Assembly (NCBI RefSeq): GCF_900149705.1
Contig: NZ_LT703001.1
Location: forward strand, 1,674,001 to 1,738,000
Direction of reading: 5' to 3'
Source of the DNA: Sphingorhabdus sp. Alg231-15
GTDB lineage: Bacteria > Pseudomonadota > Alphaproteobacteria > Sphingomonadales > Sphingomonadaceae
Length of the DNA stretch: 64,000 bases
Positions within the stretch are counted from its first letter, which is position 1, and each line of letters opens with the position of its first letter. Below the pieces are notes generated by a model. That model did no database searches. It was not told the DNA's origin and saw only the letters and a program-made list of their open reading frames with translations. A program made the position numbers and the translations under genes. Positions 9,361 through 17,123 of the stretch are shown here, piece after piece.

Positions 9361-9447
9361 GTTCGAATCCTTTGTCCCAAAATATGTTTCTTCTCTCAGA
9401 ACAACTGTTGCCGAGCATTGAGCGCTGCGCAACCTTTAAGTGGACGT

Positions 9448-9942
9448 TCACCAGAAACGGCTGCCAGGTATTCCCTTAAATGGGCCCGCGACATGTGAGG
9501 TGACCCATCCCCCATAAAAACCGCCGGGCTGCGGCGTCACGGTTTCACCATCCACCAGGCACTGATCGAAAGGCTCTGGATAGAAAGCGACATGGTTACG
9601 GATCATTGCGAACGAATCTGTAGGTTCCCGATAGGTCCAGGCCGCAGCTTGCAGACAATCGCCGTCAATTGTTGCATCGAGATAGCTGGCCTGGCCCTTC
9701 CACTCACAAAGCGAGCGATGCAGGTTCCCGGACAAATGGGTCCATGTCACGTCTTCCGGAGGAAAATAATAGGTCGGTGGATGGCTCGTTTCCAATGTCC
9801 GATATCCAGCCCGCGTATTGGCAATTTCAACGCCCTTATGGATGATTTGCAGATGATGGGTGTTTGGTTCTGCAATTGCGGGGCGAGGATAGTCCCAGAC
9901 ACTTTCTTGACCGGGGGTGATAGGATCAGGCGGAATGTTCAA
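9448..9942 (-). CDS. DUF427 domain protein
   Basis: A 164-aa protein of the DUF427 family, recognised by VWDYPRPAIAEPNTHHLQI, ETSHPPTYYFPPEDV, and CEWKGQASYLD near the middle, and WAYREP-like WTYREPTDSFAMIRNHVAFYP. Structures of the family show a small beta barrel, but the reaction is unknown. I choose TTG 9942: GGGGAGAG lies just upstream, and its TTGA overlaps the TGA of the DCC gene, indicating coupled translation. A longer frame to 10083 only reads antisense-like sequence through the DCC gene in another frame. Confidence 0.85.
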   Translation of the reverse strand: MNIPPDPITPGQESVWDYPRPAIAEPNTHHLQIIHKGVEIANTRAGYRTLETSHPPTYYFPPEDVTWTHLSGNLHRSLCEWKGQASYLDATIDGDCLQAAAWTYREPTDSFAMIRNHVAFYPEPFDQCLVDGETVTPQPGGFYGGWVTSHVAGPFKGIPGSRFW

Positions 9943-10298
9943 ATGGCTCTCCCCTTTTGAAATAATCTTTGAAACGCAGGGCGGACGGCCAGAAAGCGCA
10001 GATATAACACTTCCAATAGGCTCAAAAAAATATGGTTCTGTGCGAGCAGACCGAGGGGCCTGAGCAAAGGAATTGCACGCCACATCGCTGCGAATGCCGC
10101 CGCACCTGAGAGCATCTGGCCGTTTTCCCGCGCGTGAAATCGTTCCAGCAACCGGTCGCGGGCGATCGGGCAGCGCGTGGCAGGGTCTGCAACATTGACA
10201 AAATCAATCGCGCCCTGCCGATCAAGTCGCTGCATCAACGCAATTTCACGCAGACATAGCAGACAAGCGCCATCATACCAGATAGTAACCTCAACCAT
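9939..10298 (-). CDS. DCC-family thiol-disulfide oxidoreductase-like protein (DUF393)
   Basis: A 119-aa DUF393/DCC protein. The family name motif appears as YDGACLLC near the N-terminus (a CxxC pair in a thioredoxin-like setting), followed by the usual FVNVADP-type strand and a hydrophobic C-terminal half with FLAVRPAFQRLF. Reaction and partner are unknown. Overlaps the next gene by four bases (TTGA). A second DCC protein occurs at 20609-21070, also overlapping its downstream neighbour. Confidence 0.82.
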   Translation of the reverse strand: MVEVTIWYDGACLLCLREIALMQRLDRQGAIDFVNVADPATRCPIARDRLLERFHARENGQMLSGAAAFAAMWRAIPLLRPLGLLAQNHIFLSLLEVLYLRFLAVRPAFQRLFQKGRAI

Positions 10299-10383
10299 GC
10301 GGCGACATTAGTGCGTAGTCATATCACTGTCTGGCTGTACCTTGTTCGGTATCGCAGCCGATGGTGCAGCAATCCCGCAGACC

Positions 10384-10424
10384 AAAAAAAGGCCCCCTTG
10401 CCGATCGGGCAAGAGAGCCTTTTT
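10384..10424 (-). terminator. Rho-independent terminator after the thiolase gene
   Basis: Read on the minus strand, AAAAAGGCTCTCTTGCCC is followed by GATC and then GGCAAGG...GCCTTTTTTT: a stem of CTTGCC/GGCAAG extended by AAAGGC/GCCTTT, then a run of T. It starts 17 bases after the thiolase stop. The run of A on the other side makes it usable in both directions. Confidence 0.85.
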
Positions 10425-10440
10425 CTCTATATTACGGCGT

Positions 10441-11619
10441 CTAGAGTATTTCAAACAGACCGGCTGCGCCCTGCCCACCACCAATACACATGGTGACCAC
10501 AGCATATTTTGCGCCGCGACGCTTGCCTTCGATCAGTGCGTGGCCAGTGCAACGTGCGCCGGTCATACCATAGGGGTGACCAATGGAGATCGAGCCACCA
10601 TTGACGTTCAACAGCTCGTCAGGAATGCCCAGTTTCTGCTGGCAATAAAGCACCTGCACGGCAAAGGCTTCGTTCAGTTCCCAAAGGCCGATATCATCCA
10701 TTTTCAGGTCAAATTTTTCGAGCAATTTGGGGATTGCGAAAACTGGACCAATACCCATTTCATCCGGCTTGGTGCCGGCCACTGCCATACCGACATAGCG
10801 GCCAAGCGGGTTAAGGCCCGCCTTCTCTGCGGCACTGGCTTCCATCACCACACTCGCAGAGCTTCCGTCGGAAAGCTGTGATGCATTCCCGGCCGTGATA
10901 ATCTTATCTGGGCCGAGAACGGGGCCTAGGCTTTGCAGCCCTTCCAGCGTGGTTGAAGGACGATTGCCTTCATCTTTGTTGAGCGTGATTTCATGCATGG
11001 AAATCTCTTTGGTTTCCTTGTCCTGCACACCCATGGTGACGGTAACCTCGACAATCTCGTCGTCAAACTTGCCCGCTTCCTGCGCTGCGGCAGTCCGTTG
11101 CTGGGATTTCAGCGCATATTCGTCGCAAGCTTCGCGGGAAATGCCATAGCGTTCGCCAACCACTTCGGCAGTTTGCAGCATCGGCATGTAGATATCATCA
11201 TGCATAGCGACCAGGGCCTTATCCGGTGCCATGCGCATTTCTGGTGTTTGCACGGTCGAGATGGAATCCTGTCCGCCACCAACAACAACATCCATACGGT
11301 CGATCGTCACCTGCTTGGAGGCCGTCGCAATCGCCATCAAACCGGAAGAGCACTGGCGATCCAGTGTCATGCCAGGAACTTCGATCGGGAAGCCTGAACG
11401 CAACGCCACATTCCGTCCAAGATTTCCGCCTTGCGAACCTTGTTGCAGCGCGCTGCCCCAAACGACGTCTTCTACCGTAGCAGGATCAATGCCGGCGCGT
11501 TCAACAGCTGCTTTGGCTGCATAGCTGCCGAGAGTTGGACCAGCCGTCGCGTTGAAAGCGCCTTTATAAGCGCGTCCGATGGGGGTCCGAGCGGTGGAAA
11601 CGATGACTGCGTCACGCAT
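10441..11619 (-). CDS. Acetyl-CoA C-acyltransferase (thiolase)
   Basis: Degradative/biosynthetic thiolase of 392 aa acting on acyl-CoA in beta-oxidation or acetoacetyl-CoA formation. All catalytic elements are present: nucleophile Cys90 in [14 protein letters not shown], His348 in [10 protein letters not shown], and second Cys378 in MCIGGGQG. The pattern is closest to acetyl-CoA acyltransferases of fatty acid degradation. It is a single transcription unit bounded by a good terminator downstream; upstream at 11675-11690 there is a near-palindrome TTAATCGGCCAATTAA. Chain-length preference is not readable from the sequence. Confidence 0.93.
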   Translation of the reverse strand: MRDAVIVSTARTPIGRAYKGAFNATAGPTLGSYAAKAAVERAGIDPATVEDVVWGSALQQGSQGGNLGRNVALRSGFPIEVPGMTLDRQCSSGLMAIATASKQVTIDRMDVVVGGGQDSISTVQTPEMRMAPDKALVAMHDDIYMPMLQTAEVVGERYGISREACDEYALKSQQRTAAAQEAGKFDDEIVEVTVTMGVQDKETKEISMHEITLNKDEGNRPSTTLEGLQSLGPVLGPDKIITAGNASQLSDGSSASVVMEASAAEKAGLNPLGRYVGMAVAGTKPDEMGIGPVFAIPKLLEKFDLKMDDIGLWELNEAFAVQVLYCQQKLGIPDELLNVNGGSISIGHPYGMTGARCTGHALIEGKRRGAKYAVVTMCIGGGQGAAGLFEIL

Positions 11620-11674
11620 GATATGATCCTTTATTATGAGATTTTTGAGTCGAATTTGGCGCGTATATTCTCTC

Positions 11675-11690
11675 TTAATCGGCCAATTAA
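11675..11690. promoter_or_regulatory. Near-palindrome upstream of the thiolase gene
   Basis: TTAATCGGCCAATTAA pairs over seven of eight positions per arm and lies about 55 bases before the thiolase start codon. It may be a regulator site; no matching copy was seen in the other promoter regions of this window. Confidence 0.25.
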
Positions 11691-11730
11691 CAAGGTTTTT
11701 CTTCGCTACTGGTCCTGACGCTACGGCAAG

Positions 11731-12897
11731 CTAGCTATCCTGGATATGAACCGGAAATCCACCTTCGGGATAGGGCATGATCATCTTACCGTCGGGCGCG
11801 GAGGTAAAGCTGGTCTGTGTCGGATAGGCAAATTCCAGGCCCTCCTCGTTAAACTTCTGAAGGATAGCCAAGCCGATTTTGTGGCGACCTTCATAAACCA
11901 CTTCATAGTCGCTGCTCATGATATCAAAATCCAGCTCGAAATTGATCGAGCTGTCGCCAAAGCCGACAAAGCCGGATCGGATAAACTTGGCGTCATTGTC
12001 TTCCACAATCTGTTTCAGAAGGTCGGGAATACGCCGCGCAGCGTCTGGCTCAGTCTGATAGACAACCCCCAAACCATAGCGCGTTCTGCGACGACCCAAT
12101 TGCGTCAGGTTGGTGATTTCCTTGTCGAGCAAATTTGTATTGGAAATGATAATTTCTTCGCCAGTCACCGCCCGCAGCCGGGTGCTTTTCAGCCCTATTT
12201 CCTCAATCCTGCCGGTGGTATTATCATAGCTGATATATTCACCGCGTCGAAACGGCTTGTCGAAGATGATCGACAAGGCTGCAAACAGGTCGGAAAATAT
12301 CCCCTGCGCTGCGAGACCGATGGCAATACCCCCAACACCAAGACCGGCGACCAGGCCCGTCACATCCACGCCGAGATTGTCAAGAATGACAATGGTCGCG
12401 ATCGCAAATATCACACAGGTGACCAGCACACGGATCAACGACATCGCACTTTGCAAGGTATCGCTTTGGTTCGGATCAGCGGACAGTTTGCGTGTAAAAA
12501 AGCCGAGGATCAACTCGCGTAGCCAGATCGCGACCTGGACAACGATCGAGATAGTGAACAGAAATCCGACAGTCCGCACAATCTCGCTCGGTGCATTCGA
12601 ATAGGTGACCACGATCTGTGCCGAGACCATGAACATAAAAAACTTGCTGGTCCGGGCGATAGCCTGTGTGATGATGGCGCGATAACCGATCAAGCCTTCA
12701 TTATTGCGTACTTGACGCGCAGCATATCGTTTTATGGCACCGAGCACGAAGAAAATGAGCGTGCCAATTGCAATCGTTACGATCAATTCGGTATAGTTAT
12801 TGCTCAACCACGCCATGCTGTCATCAAATAGGCGCATCATCGTAAGACTTTCGTCAATTTCGAACGGTGCGGGCGTATTGTCTATAGAATTTGCCAT
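11731..12897 (-). CDS. MscS-family mechanosensitive channel
   Basis: Small-conductance mechanosensitive channel, which opens under membrane tension to release solutes. About 388 aa: a first helix near residues 35-55, further helices, then the pore helix with alanine/glycine packing (GLVAGLGVGGIAIGLAAQ), then the beta domain containing FDKPFRRGEYI and EEIGLKSTRLR, which is diagnostic. Start chosen at ATG 12897; the frame is open to 12978, inside the end of the upstream rRNA methyltransferase gene, so a slightly longer start with overlap is possible. No strong ribosome site is visible at either. Confidence 0.9.
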   Translation of the reverse strand: MANSIDNTPAPFEIDESLTMMRLFDDSMAWLSNNYTELIVTIAIGTLIFFVLGAIKRYAARQVRNNEGLIGYRAIITQAIARTSKFFMFMVSAQIVVTYSNAPSEIVRTVGFLFTISIVVQVAIWLRELILGFFTRKLSADPNQSDTLQSAMSLIRVLVTCVIFAIATIVILDNLGVDVTGLVAGLGVGGIAIGLAAQGIFSDLFAALSIIFDKPFRRGEYISYDNTTGRIEEIGLKSTRLRAVTGEEIIISNTNLLDKEITNLTQLGRRRTRYGLGVVYQTEPDAARRIPDLLKQIVEDNDAKFIRSGFVGFGDSSINFELDFDIMSSDYEVVYEGRHKIGLAILQKFNEEGLEFAYPTQTSFTSAPDGKMIMPYPEGGFPVHIQDS

Positions 12898-12958
12898 ATC
12901 CAGCTGCGCTAATCGCCGCCGCCGCCATTGGCAAGCTGCCTGATCCCAATACGCGCCA

Positions 12959-13759
12959 TTATTGCGGCCTGTCGGCAAGGATCAGAAATTCGACATTGCC
13001 TTTGGGCCCAGTAATTGGGCTTTGCGATATGCCGCGAACCACCCAATCTTGTGAAGTCAGCCAGTCACTGACTTTCCGGCACACCTGATCATGTATGGTT
13101 GCATCGCGGACGACACCGCCTTTACCAACGTCACCGCGCTCCGCTTCAAATTGCGGTTTGATCAACGCTATCAGCTGAGCGCCGGGTCCAGCGAATTCCA
13201 TTGGCTTTTCGAGCACTTTGGTTAGCGAGATAAAACTGGCATCGCAAACAATCAGATCCATCGGTTCGGGGATATGGTCGGCTGTCAATATTCGAGCGCT
13301 GGTTTGCTCGTGCACGATCACCCGGTCATCCTGGCGAAGTTTCCAAGCAAGCTGGTTGGTACCGCTATCCACCGCATAGACCTTCTTGGCGCCGCGACTA
13401 AGCAGGACATCCGTAAACCCACCTGTACTACTGCCAACATCGATAGCGGTCAGATTGGTCACATCCAGACGGAAATGATCGAGCGCATGATCCAGCTTGA
13501 TACCTCCGCGCGAAACCCAGGGATGGTCTTTGCCTTTTAGATCGACATCAATATCATTGATATATTTCTGACCTGGCTTATCCACCTTCTGATCACCGAC
13601 GGTCACCAACCCGGCCATGATATAGGCCTGTGCCTTGGCACGGCTTTCTGCAAGACCACGATCAACCAATATTTGGTCAATCCGCAATTTTTGAGGTTTT
13701 GCTTGACCCGCTGCAGCGGGTGGAGCGGTTTTCGCCGGGCGCGTTTCATTTTGTGCCAT
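12959..13759 (-). CDS. tlyA: TlyA-type rRNA 2'-O-methyltransferase
   Basis: A 266-aa protein with an S4 RNA-binding domain (about residues 25-75, LRIDQILVDRGLAESRAKAQ) followed by an FtsJ-like methyltransferase domain. The K-D-K-E catalytic set is present: Lys88 in VSRGGIKL, Asp in VCDASF, Lys in LIKPQFE, Glu in NVEFLIL; DVGSSTGGFTD binds SAM. Family members methylate 16S/23S rRNA cytidines; some are called hemolysins for historical reasons. An N-terminal Pro/Ala-rich tail of about 20 residues is extra. The MscS gene follows downstream. Confidence 0.88.
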   Translation of the reverse strand: MAQNETRPAKTAPPAAAGQAKPQKLRIDQILVDRGLAESRAKAQAYIMAGLVTVGDQKVDKPGQKYINDIDVDLKGKDHPWVSRGGIKLDHALDHFRLDVTNLTAIDVGSSTGGFTDVLLSRGAKKVYAVDSGTNQLAWKLRQDDRVIVHEQTSARILTADHIPEPMDLIVCDASFISLTKVLEKPMEFAGPGAQLIALIKPQFEAERGDVGKGGVVRDATIHDQVCRKVSDWLTSQDWVVRGISQSPITGPKGNVEFLILADRPQ

Positions 13760-13808
13760 ATCAAAATGGGACTAGCCGAAGCATATGCTTTTGACCATAT
13801 TCGATATT

Positions 13809-14372
13809 ATGAGAATCACTTTTGCCTTTTCCGCCATATTGTTAGCAGCCGGTTGTTCTGGTGTCGTGCCAGCACCAGCACCTGCTCCCGCAGAAACGCC
13901 TGCGCCAACCCCCACTCCTGCACCAACGCCTGCGCCGGTACCGGCACCCGTACCGCCGCCAGAACCGATGAGCGGAAATTGGACGGAGTGGCCTCTTGCA
14001 ACGGGCGATTGGGTTTACCGCTCTGATGATCGCGGTTCGATCGCGTTATTCGGTCCGCCCAACATGGAAGCGACGTTTATCATTCGCTGTGATCAAGGCC
14101 GAAATCAATTGTTCCTGTCTCGTGAGGGCGTCGTGCCGGACACCGGAGCACAAATGAGGTTACGCGCTAGCTCGGGCATGCAATCCTATCCAGCCCGCAA
14201 TAGCGGTGGCCCGCTTGATTATGCGGCCATCGCTTTGCCGGTGACAGATTACATGATGGATCGGATTGCGTTTAGTCGTGGCCGGTTTGCGGTTGAAACA
14301 ACCGGATTGAGGTCACTCGCCATTCCGATCTGGCCCGAGTTTATCCGTGTCGTCGAGGACTGCCGCCGCTAG
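13809..14372 (+). CDS. Lipoprotein with Pro/Ala linker, unknown function
   Basis: The 187-aa product begins MRITFAFSAILLAAGCSG, a signal peptide ending in a lipobox-like LAAGC, then about 33 residues built of Pro-Ala/Pro-Thr/Pro-Val dipeptides, then a compact domain. That domain starts GNWTEWPLATGDWVYR and contains FIIRCDQGR; I do not recognise it with confidence, but it resembles invasion-associated locus B-like or other small beta-rich domains. Start ATG 13809 is preferred because the alternative at 13785 would put eight extra residues ahead of the signal peptide. The linker probably carries the domain away from the membrane. Confidence 0.72.
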   Translation: MRITFAFSAILLAAGCSGVVPAPAPAPAETPAPTPTPAPTPAPVPAPVPPPEPMSGNWTEWPLATGDWVYRSDDRGSIALFGPPNMEATFIIRCDQGRNQLFLSREGVVPDTGAQMRLRASSGMQSYPARNSGGPLDYAAIALPVTDYMMDRIAFSRGRFAVETTGLRSLAIPIWPEFIRVVEDCRR

Positions 14373-14490
14373 ACTTGCACAGTGAACAGGTTTCAGCCGA
14401 GCGGTTACACTGGTGCGATAGGGCTGGTTTTGGACGGAACGCCGGATTCTGACAGCAAATAAAAATAATTCAAGTCTTGTTCGCATCCGG

Positions 14491-14507
14491 CGAATGATTC
14501 ACATTCG
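14491..14507 (+). repeat. Small inverted repeat upstream of the 34-codon ORF
   Basis: CGAATG (14491-14496) and CATTCG (14502-14507) pair around the loop ATTCA, 27 bases before the start codon at 14534. Could be an operator or a leader hairpin. Confidence 0.3.
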
Positions 14508-14533
14508 AATCGTCGAACAAGCGGAGATTTTCA

Positions 14534-14638
14534 ATGCAACAGTTCGTATCTTATCAACAAGCGAAAGGAGGTGGTCCGATGTCTCATGGTTCAGCACAGG
14601 GGTCGGAAAAATCCGTTCGGGGAGCAACTCTGATTTAG
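14534..14638 (+). CDS. Candidate 34-aa small protein with two in-frame ribosome sites
   Basis: ATG 14534 follows CGGAG with seven bases spacing and opens a frame of 34 codons starting MQQFVSYQQAKGGG. Inside it, the very strong sequence AAAGGAGG precedes a second in-frame ATG at 14580 that would make a 19-aa product starting MSHGSAQGSEK. The peptide is polar, glycine/serine rich, without membrane segment. I do not recognise it. It is followed by a large hairpin (14641-14689) and a strong terminator (14738-14776), so a discrete transcript is likely; whether the peptide or the RNA is the product is open. Confidence 0.4.
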   Translation: MQQFVSYQQAKGGGPMSHGSAQGSEKSVRGATLI

Positions 14639-14640
14639 AA

Positions 14641-14689
14641 GTCTGTTTCACAAAAGTGGATTCCGGTTTTGTGAATAAAAACAGACGGC
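14641..14689 (+). ncRNA. Long two-tier hairpin in a possible small transcript
   Basis: GTCTGTTT (starting 14641) pairs perfectly with AAACAGAC near 14679-14686, and directly inside it CACAAAA pairs with TTTTGTG around GTGGATTCCGG, with AATAA unpaired on one side. Fifteen base pairs in total. The inner part AAAAGTGGATTCCGGTTTT resembles palindromic intergenic motifs known in alphaproteobacteria; membership in such a family is inference. With the terminator 50 bases further on, it suggests a structured small RNA or 3' UTR. Confidence 0.45.
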
Positions 14690-14737
14690 AATAATCAGGC
14701 AACCCGGCAGCGGCACTTCCAACCGCTGACCCATGCC

Positions 14738-14776
14738 TAGAGGCTGTTGATCCCAGAGATCGACAGCCTCTTTTCA
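14738..14776 (+). terminator. Strong Rho-independent terminator of an unassigned transcript
   Basis: AGAGGCTGTTGATC pairs with GATCGACAGCCTCT around the loop CCAGA with one mismatched pair, followed by TTTTC. No annotated + strand gene longer than 34 codons ends nearby: the lipoprotein gene stops 365 bases upstream. The element therefore most likely ends the small transcript described at 14534-14689. Confidence 0.85.
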
Positions 14777-14845
14777 TTTCTCTTTGCTACATAGGGATAA
14801 CAAGGTCAGGCAGAAATCAAAGCCGCTTCCGCCCGATCCATTACA

Positions 14846-15646
14846 TTAAGGCAGATTGTCGATCACCGCATTCATGACCGGCGTGTAGATACGCGCCAGT
14901 TTTCGTTGGCCGCCTTCGCCCACACCATGGGTTGAATCTGTGGGGTGCAGGCCGTCGGAAAATAGAGTTCGATTTCCTGTTGCGGCATCTGTTCCCATGG
15001 TCGGATCAGCAGCGAAATCGACCACGGCGTCAATTTTGGTGCCGACTGCCTGCCGCAACAATCTGGAAACTTCTTTGCGATTACGATTATGTTTGAAGTT
15101 AAAGGCCGGTGAGGTCGGAACATTTCTCGCCAAATTGGTGGCAAAAACGACTTTGATCCCGGCAGCCTTTAAGGGTTCCGCATAGGCGAAAAGAGCATTG
15201 GCAAATTTCGATGGATCATCATATTTACCAAGGTCATTGGCGCCAACAAATACCGATACAACATGTGGGTTCAACGCCATAACGGCATCTCGCCGCGCAG
15301 TTATCGACTTTATCGTCGAGCCACCTTTAGCCAGTCCATGAAATTCAATGTCAGGGCGCGACCTTTTAAAAATACCCGTATAATTGCCGCCCCAATATTT
15401 GGATATACTATCACCCTCAGCCACAATGACAGGCTTCCTGTTTGTTGCGATACCTTGGGTCGGATTCTGCCTGACATTGGGCAATGCAGCTGGAGTTGGT
15501 TTTGATCGGGGTACTGAAACCGAAGACCGCTCTACCGGGAGAGTTTTGGTGGCAGTAGTTTCACCGCGCGCGCCATACAGACTGGTTGGCAGCGCGAAAG
15601 CCACAAGCATGATAGCAAGGAAGTGAACTGCCTTCTTCTGTGCCAT
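14846..15646 (-). CDS. Exported SGNH/GDSL hydrolase
   Basis: Predicted secreted esterase or deacetylase of 266 aa. Signal peptide MAQKKAVHFLAIMLVAFALP, then a low-complexity spacer to about residue 70, then the SGNH domain with all four blocks: EGDSISK (nucleophile Ser), GLAKGGST (oxyanion Gly), VGANDL (Asn), and SDGLHPT (Asp/His). Substrate unknown; the family includes O-acetyl esterases for polysaccharides. Start ATG 15646 has AAGGTAG upstream; 15670 is an alternative with no ribosome site. The acyltransferase-3 gene lies immediately upstream on the same strand (94 bases apart), suggesting related work on acylated surface polymers. Confidence 0.85.
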   Translation of the reverse strand: MAQKKAVHFLAIMLVAFALPTSLYGARGETTATKTLPVERSSVSVPRSKPTPAALPNVRQNPTQGIATNRKPVIVAEGDSISKYWGGNYTGIFKRSRPDIEFHGLAKGGSTIKSITARRDAVMALNPHVVSVFVGANDLGKYDDPSKFANALFAYAEPLKAAGIKVVFATNLARNVPTSPAFNFKHNRNRKEVSRLLRQAVGTKIDAVVDFAADPTMGTDAATGNRTLFSDGLHPTDSTHGVGEGGQRKLARIYTPVMNAVIDNLP

Positions 15647-15740
15647 AGAGCTACCTTGAAAAACGTACATTCGTGAGAATTATGATATTCATGGTTAAAA
15701 ATAGATGAATGCGTCCATTCAGGAAACCAATTCCAAGCTT

Positions 15741-16877
15741 TTATCCTGCTGATCCGGTTTCAAGATTTGCTTCCCTTTTGGTCATTTGCCATTTCGCTTC
15801 CGTCTTTCTGCGCCATTGTGCAAGCGGTCGTTCCACAAATATGTAGATTGCGTAAGCAACTGCGAACGAAAGTGCGGTGCCAATGGCTAGCCGAACCATA
15901 GCAGGATATTCCGGCATGAGCATGTTGATTGCGATGTATATCGGCAAGTGTATAAGATATAGACTATAGGATAGTAATGCGACGAAACGCATCATGCCCG
16001 AGCCTAGAATCTGCTTGATGATGCTGTTATCCCGGATGATGAAATTGAACAGGAAAAAAAGTCCGACACCCTGGATTGAATAACGCAGTGTCTCTCGAAA
16101 AACCGGATCCCGGATCACAAAACCTGCCAAGATCAGGACCCCGGCCATGATCAAACTGAACCAGGGACTTTTAAAATAGTCGGGACCGTCAGCATTCGGA
16201 TTGTTCCAGAGCGCCAGACAACACCCAAAAACTATGGAATCGATGCGCGTGTGAGACCAGTAATAATTATTGCTGAAGTCATCGAGAACGGCCACGTTGG
16301 CGATCCTGACTAACAAGACAATCAAACATATCGCTGCGCATGATAATGCAACATTCCGGCTTGATAGTTTCGACGCAACCATGAAGTAGAATAGCGGAAA
16401 AATCATATAAAAATGTTCCTCCACATCGAGCGACCAGAGCGGTATTCTAATCCCGCTATTCCCATCAAAGCCCGGCGAATAATTGCTTAGAAAAAGGAAG
16501 TCCCAATAGAGATTTTCATATTTTATCGCTTCGGGCTGCAAGGATAGGAGGGATAAAATCACCGCAAACAGGATCGCGACATACATCGGCGGAAATATCC
16601 GCACGATCCTGCGAAAGTAAAATCCTTTGTAATCGATTTTATCGCTTTTCTCAAACTCCCGGCGGAGCAATGTCGTGATCAGATAGCCACTCAGAAAGAA
16701 AAAGATCGTAACCCCGAAGCCACCCGGAACGATATGACCGAAGCCGCCATGGGATATCATGACAATAAGAACCGCAAAGGCCCGAAGACCATCCAGTGCA
16801 GGGATGTGCTTCATGGCGCCCGCGCTATTACTCATAGCGGCTGCAAGCGTAACGGGCTCGATCACCAATAGCGCCAT
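15741..16877 (-). CDS. Acyltransferase-3 family membrane protein (OafA/YrhL-like)
   Basis: About 378 aa with some ten membrane helices. IPALDGLRAFAVLIVMISHG is the family's opening motif with the conserved Asp and His; FFFLSGYLIT and FYFRRIVRIFPPMYVA follow, and WSLDVEEHFYMIFPLFY contains the conserved WSL-EEHFY stretch. Such proteins move acyl groups (usually acetyl) across the membrane onto surface sugars or peptidoglycan. The start is uncertain: ATGs at 16877, 16835 and 16814 all lack a clear ribosome site. Likely functional partner of the SGNH hydrolase downstream; that link is inferred from position. Confidence 0.88.
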   Translation of the reverse strand: MALLVIEPVTLAAAMSNSAGAMKHIPALDGLRAFAVLIVMISHGGFGHIVPGGFGVTIFFFLSGYLITTLLRREFEKSDKIDYKGFYFRRIVRIFPPMYVAILFAVILSLLSLQPEAIKYENLYWDFLFLSNYSPGFDGNSGIRIPLWSLDVEEHFYMIFPLFYFMVASKLSSRNVALSCAAICLIVLLVRIANVAVLDDFSNNYYWSHTRIDSIVFGCCLALWNNPNADGPDYFKSPWFSLIMAGVLILAGFVIRDPVFRETLRYSIQGVGLFFLFNFIIRDNSIIKQILGSGMMRFVALLSYSLYLIHLPIYIAINMLMPEYPAMVRLAIGTALSFAVAYAIYIFVERPLAQWRRKTEAKWQMTKREANLETGSAG

Positions 16878-17068
16878 TCCAATTGCGCAACGGCAAGTGC
16901 GCAGTGCCTAGCCGAACTAGCACCGAAGGCATTCCGAAACAGAAAGCCCTAAATATACTGCAATCATAAGCCCCCCGGCCAATATATCAAATTATTGAAA
17001 TAATGTGATAAGACCCGCCTTCAATAGGCATTCTGACGTAGAAATGTCAACGAACGGCGCTTTCCCAA

Positions 17069-17101
17069 CCGTTTCGCATTGGCCTATCCGTTTCGCATTG
17101 G
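17069..17101. repeat. 14-bp direct repeat, 19-bp period
   Basis: CCGTTTCGCATTGG occurs at 17069-17082 and 17088-17101. The 19-bp spacing is close to two helical turns, as for tandem protein sites. It lies between the end of the LysR gene and the start of the acyltransferase gene. Confidence 0.45.
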
Positions 17102-17123
17102 GCGCACCAGGATGCAGAACTTA

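Noticed and set aside
14494-14694. A 66-codon frame through the 14.5-kb locus
   Set aside because: It would run through the long hairpin and lacks a ribosome site; the 34-codon frame with strong sites is more likely.
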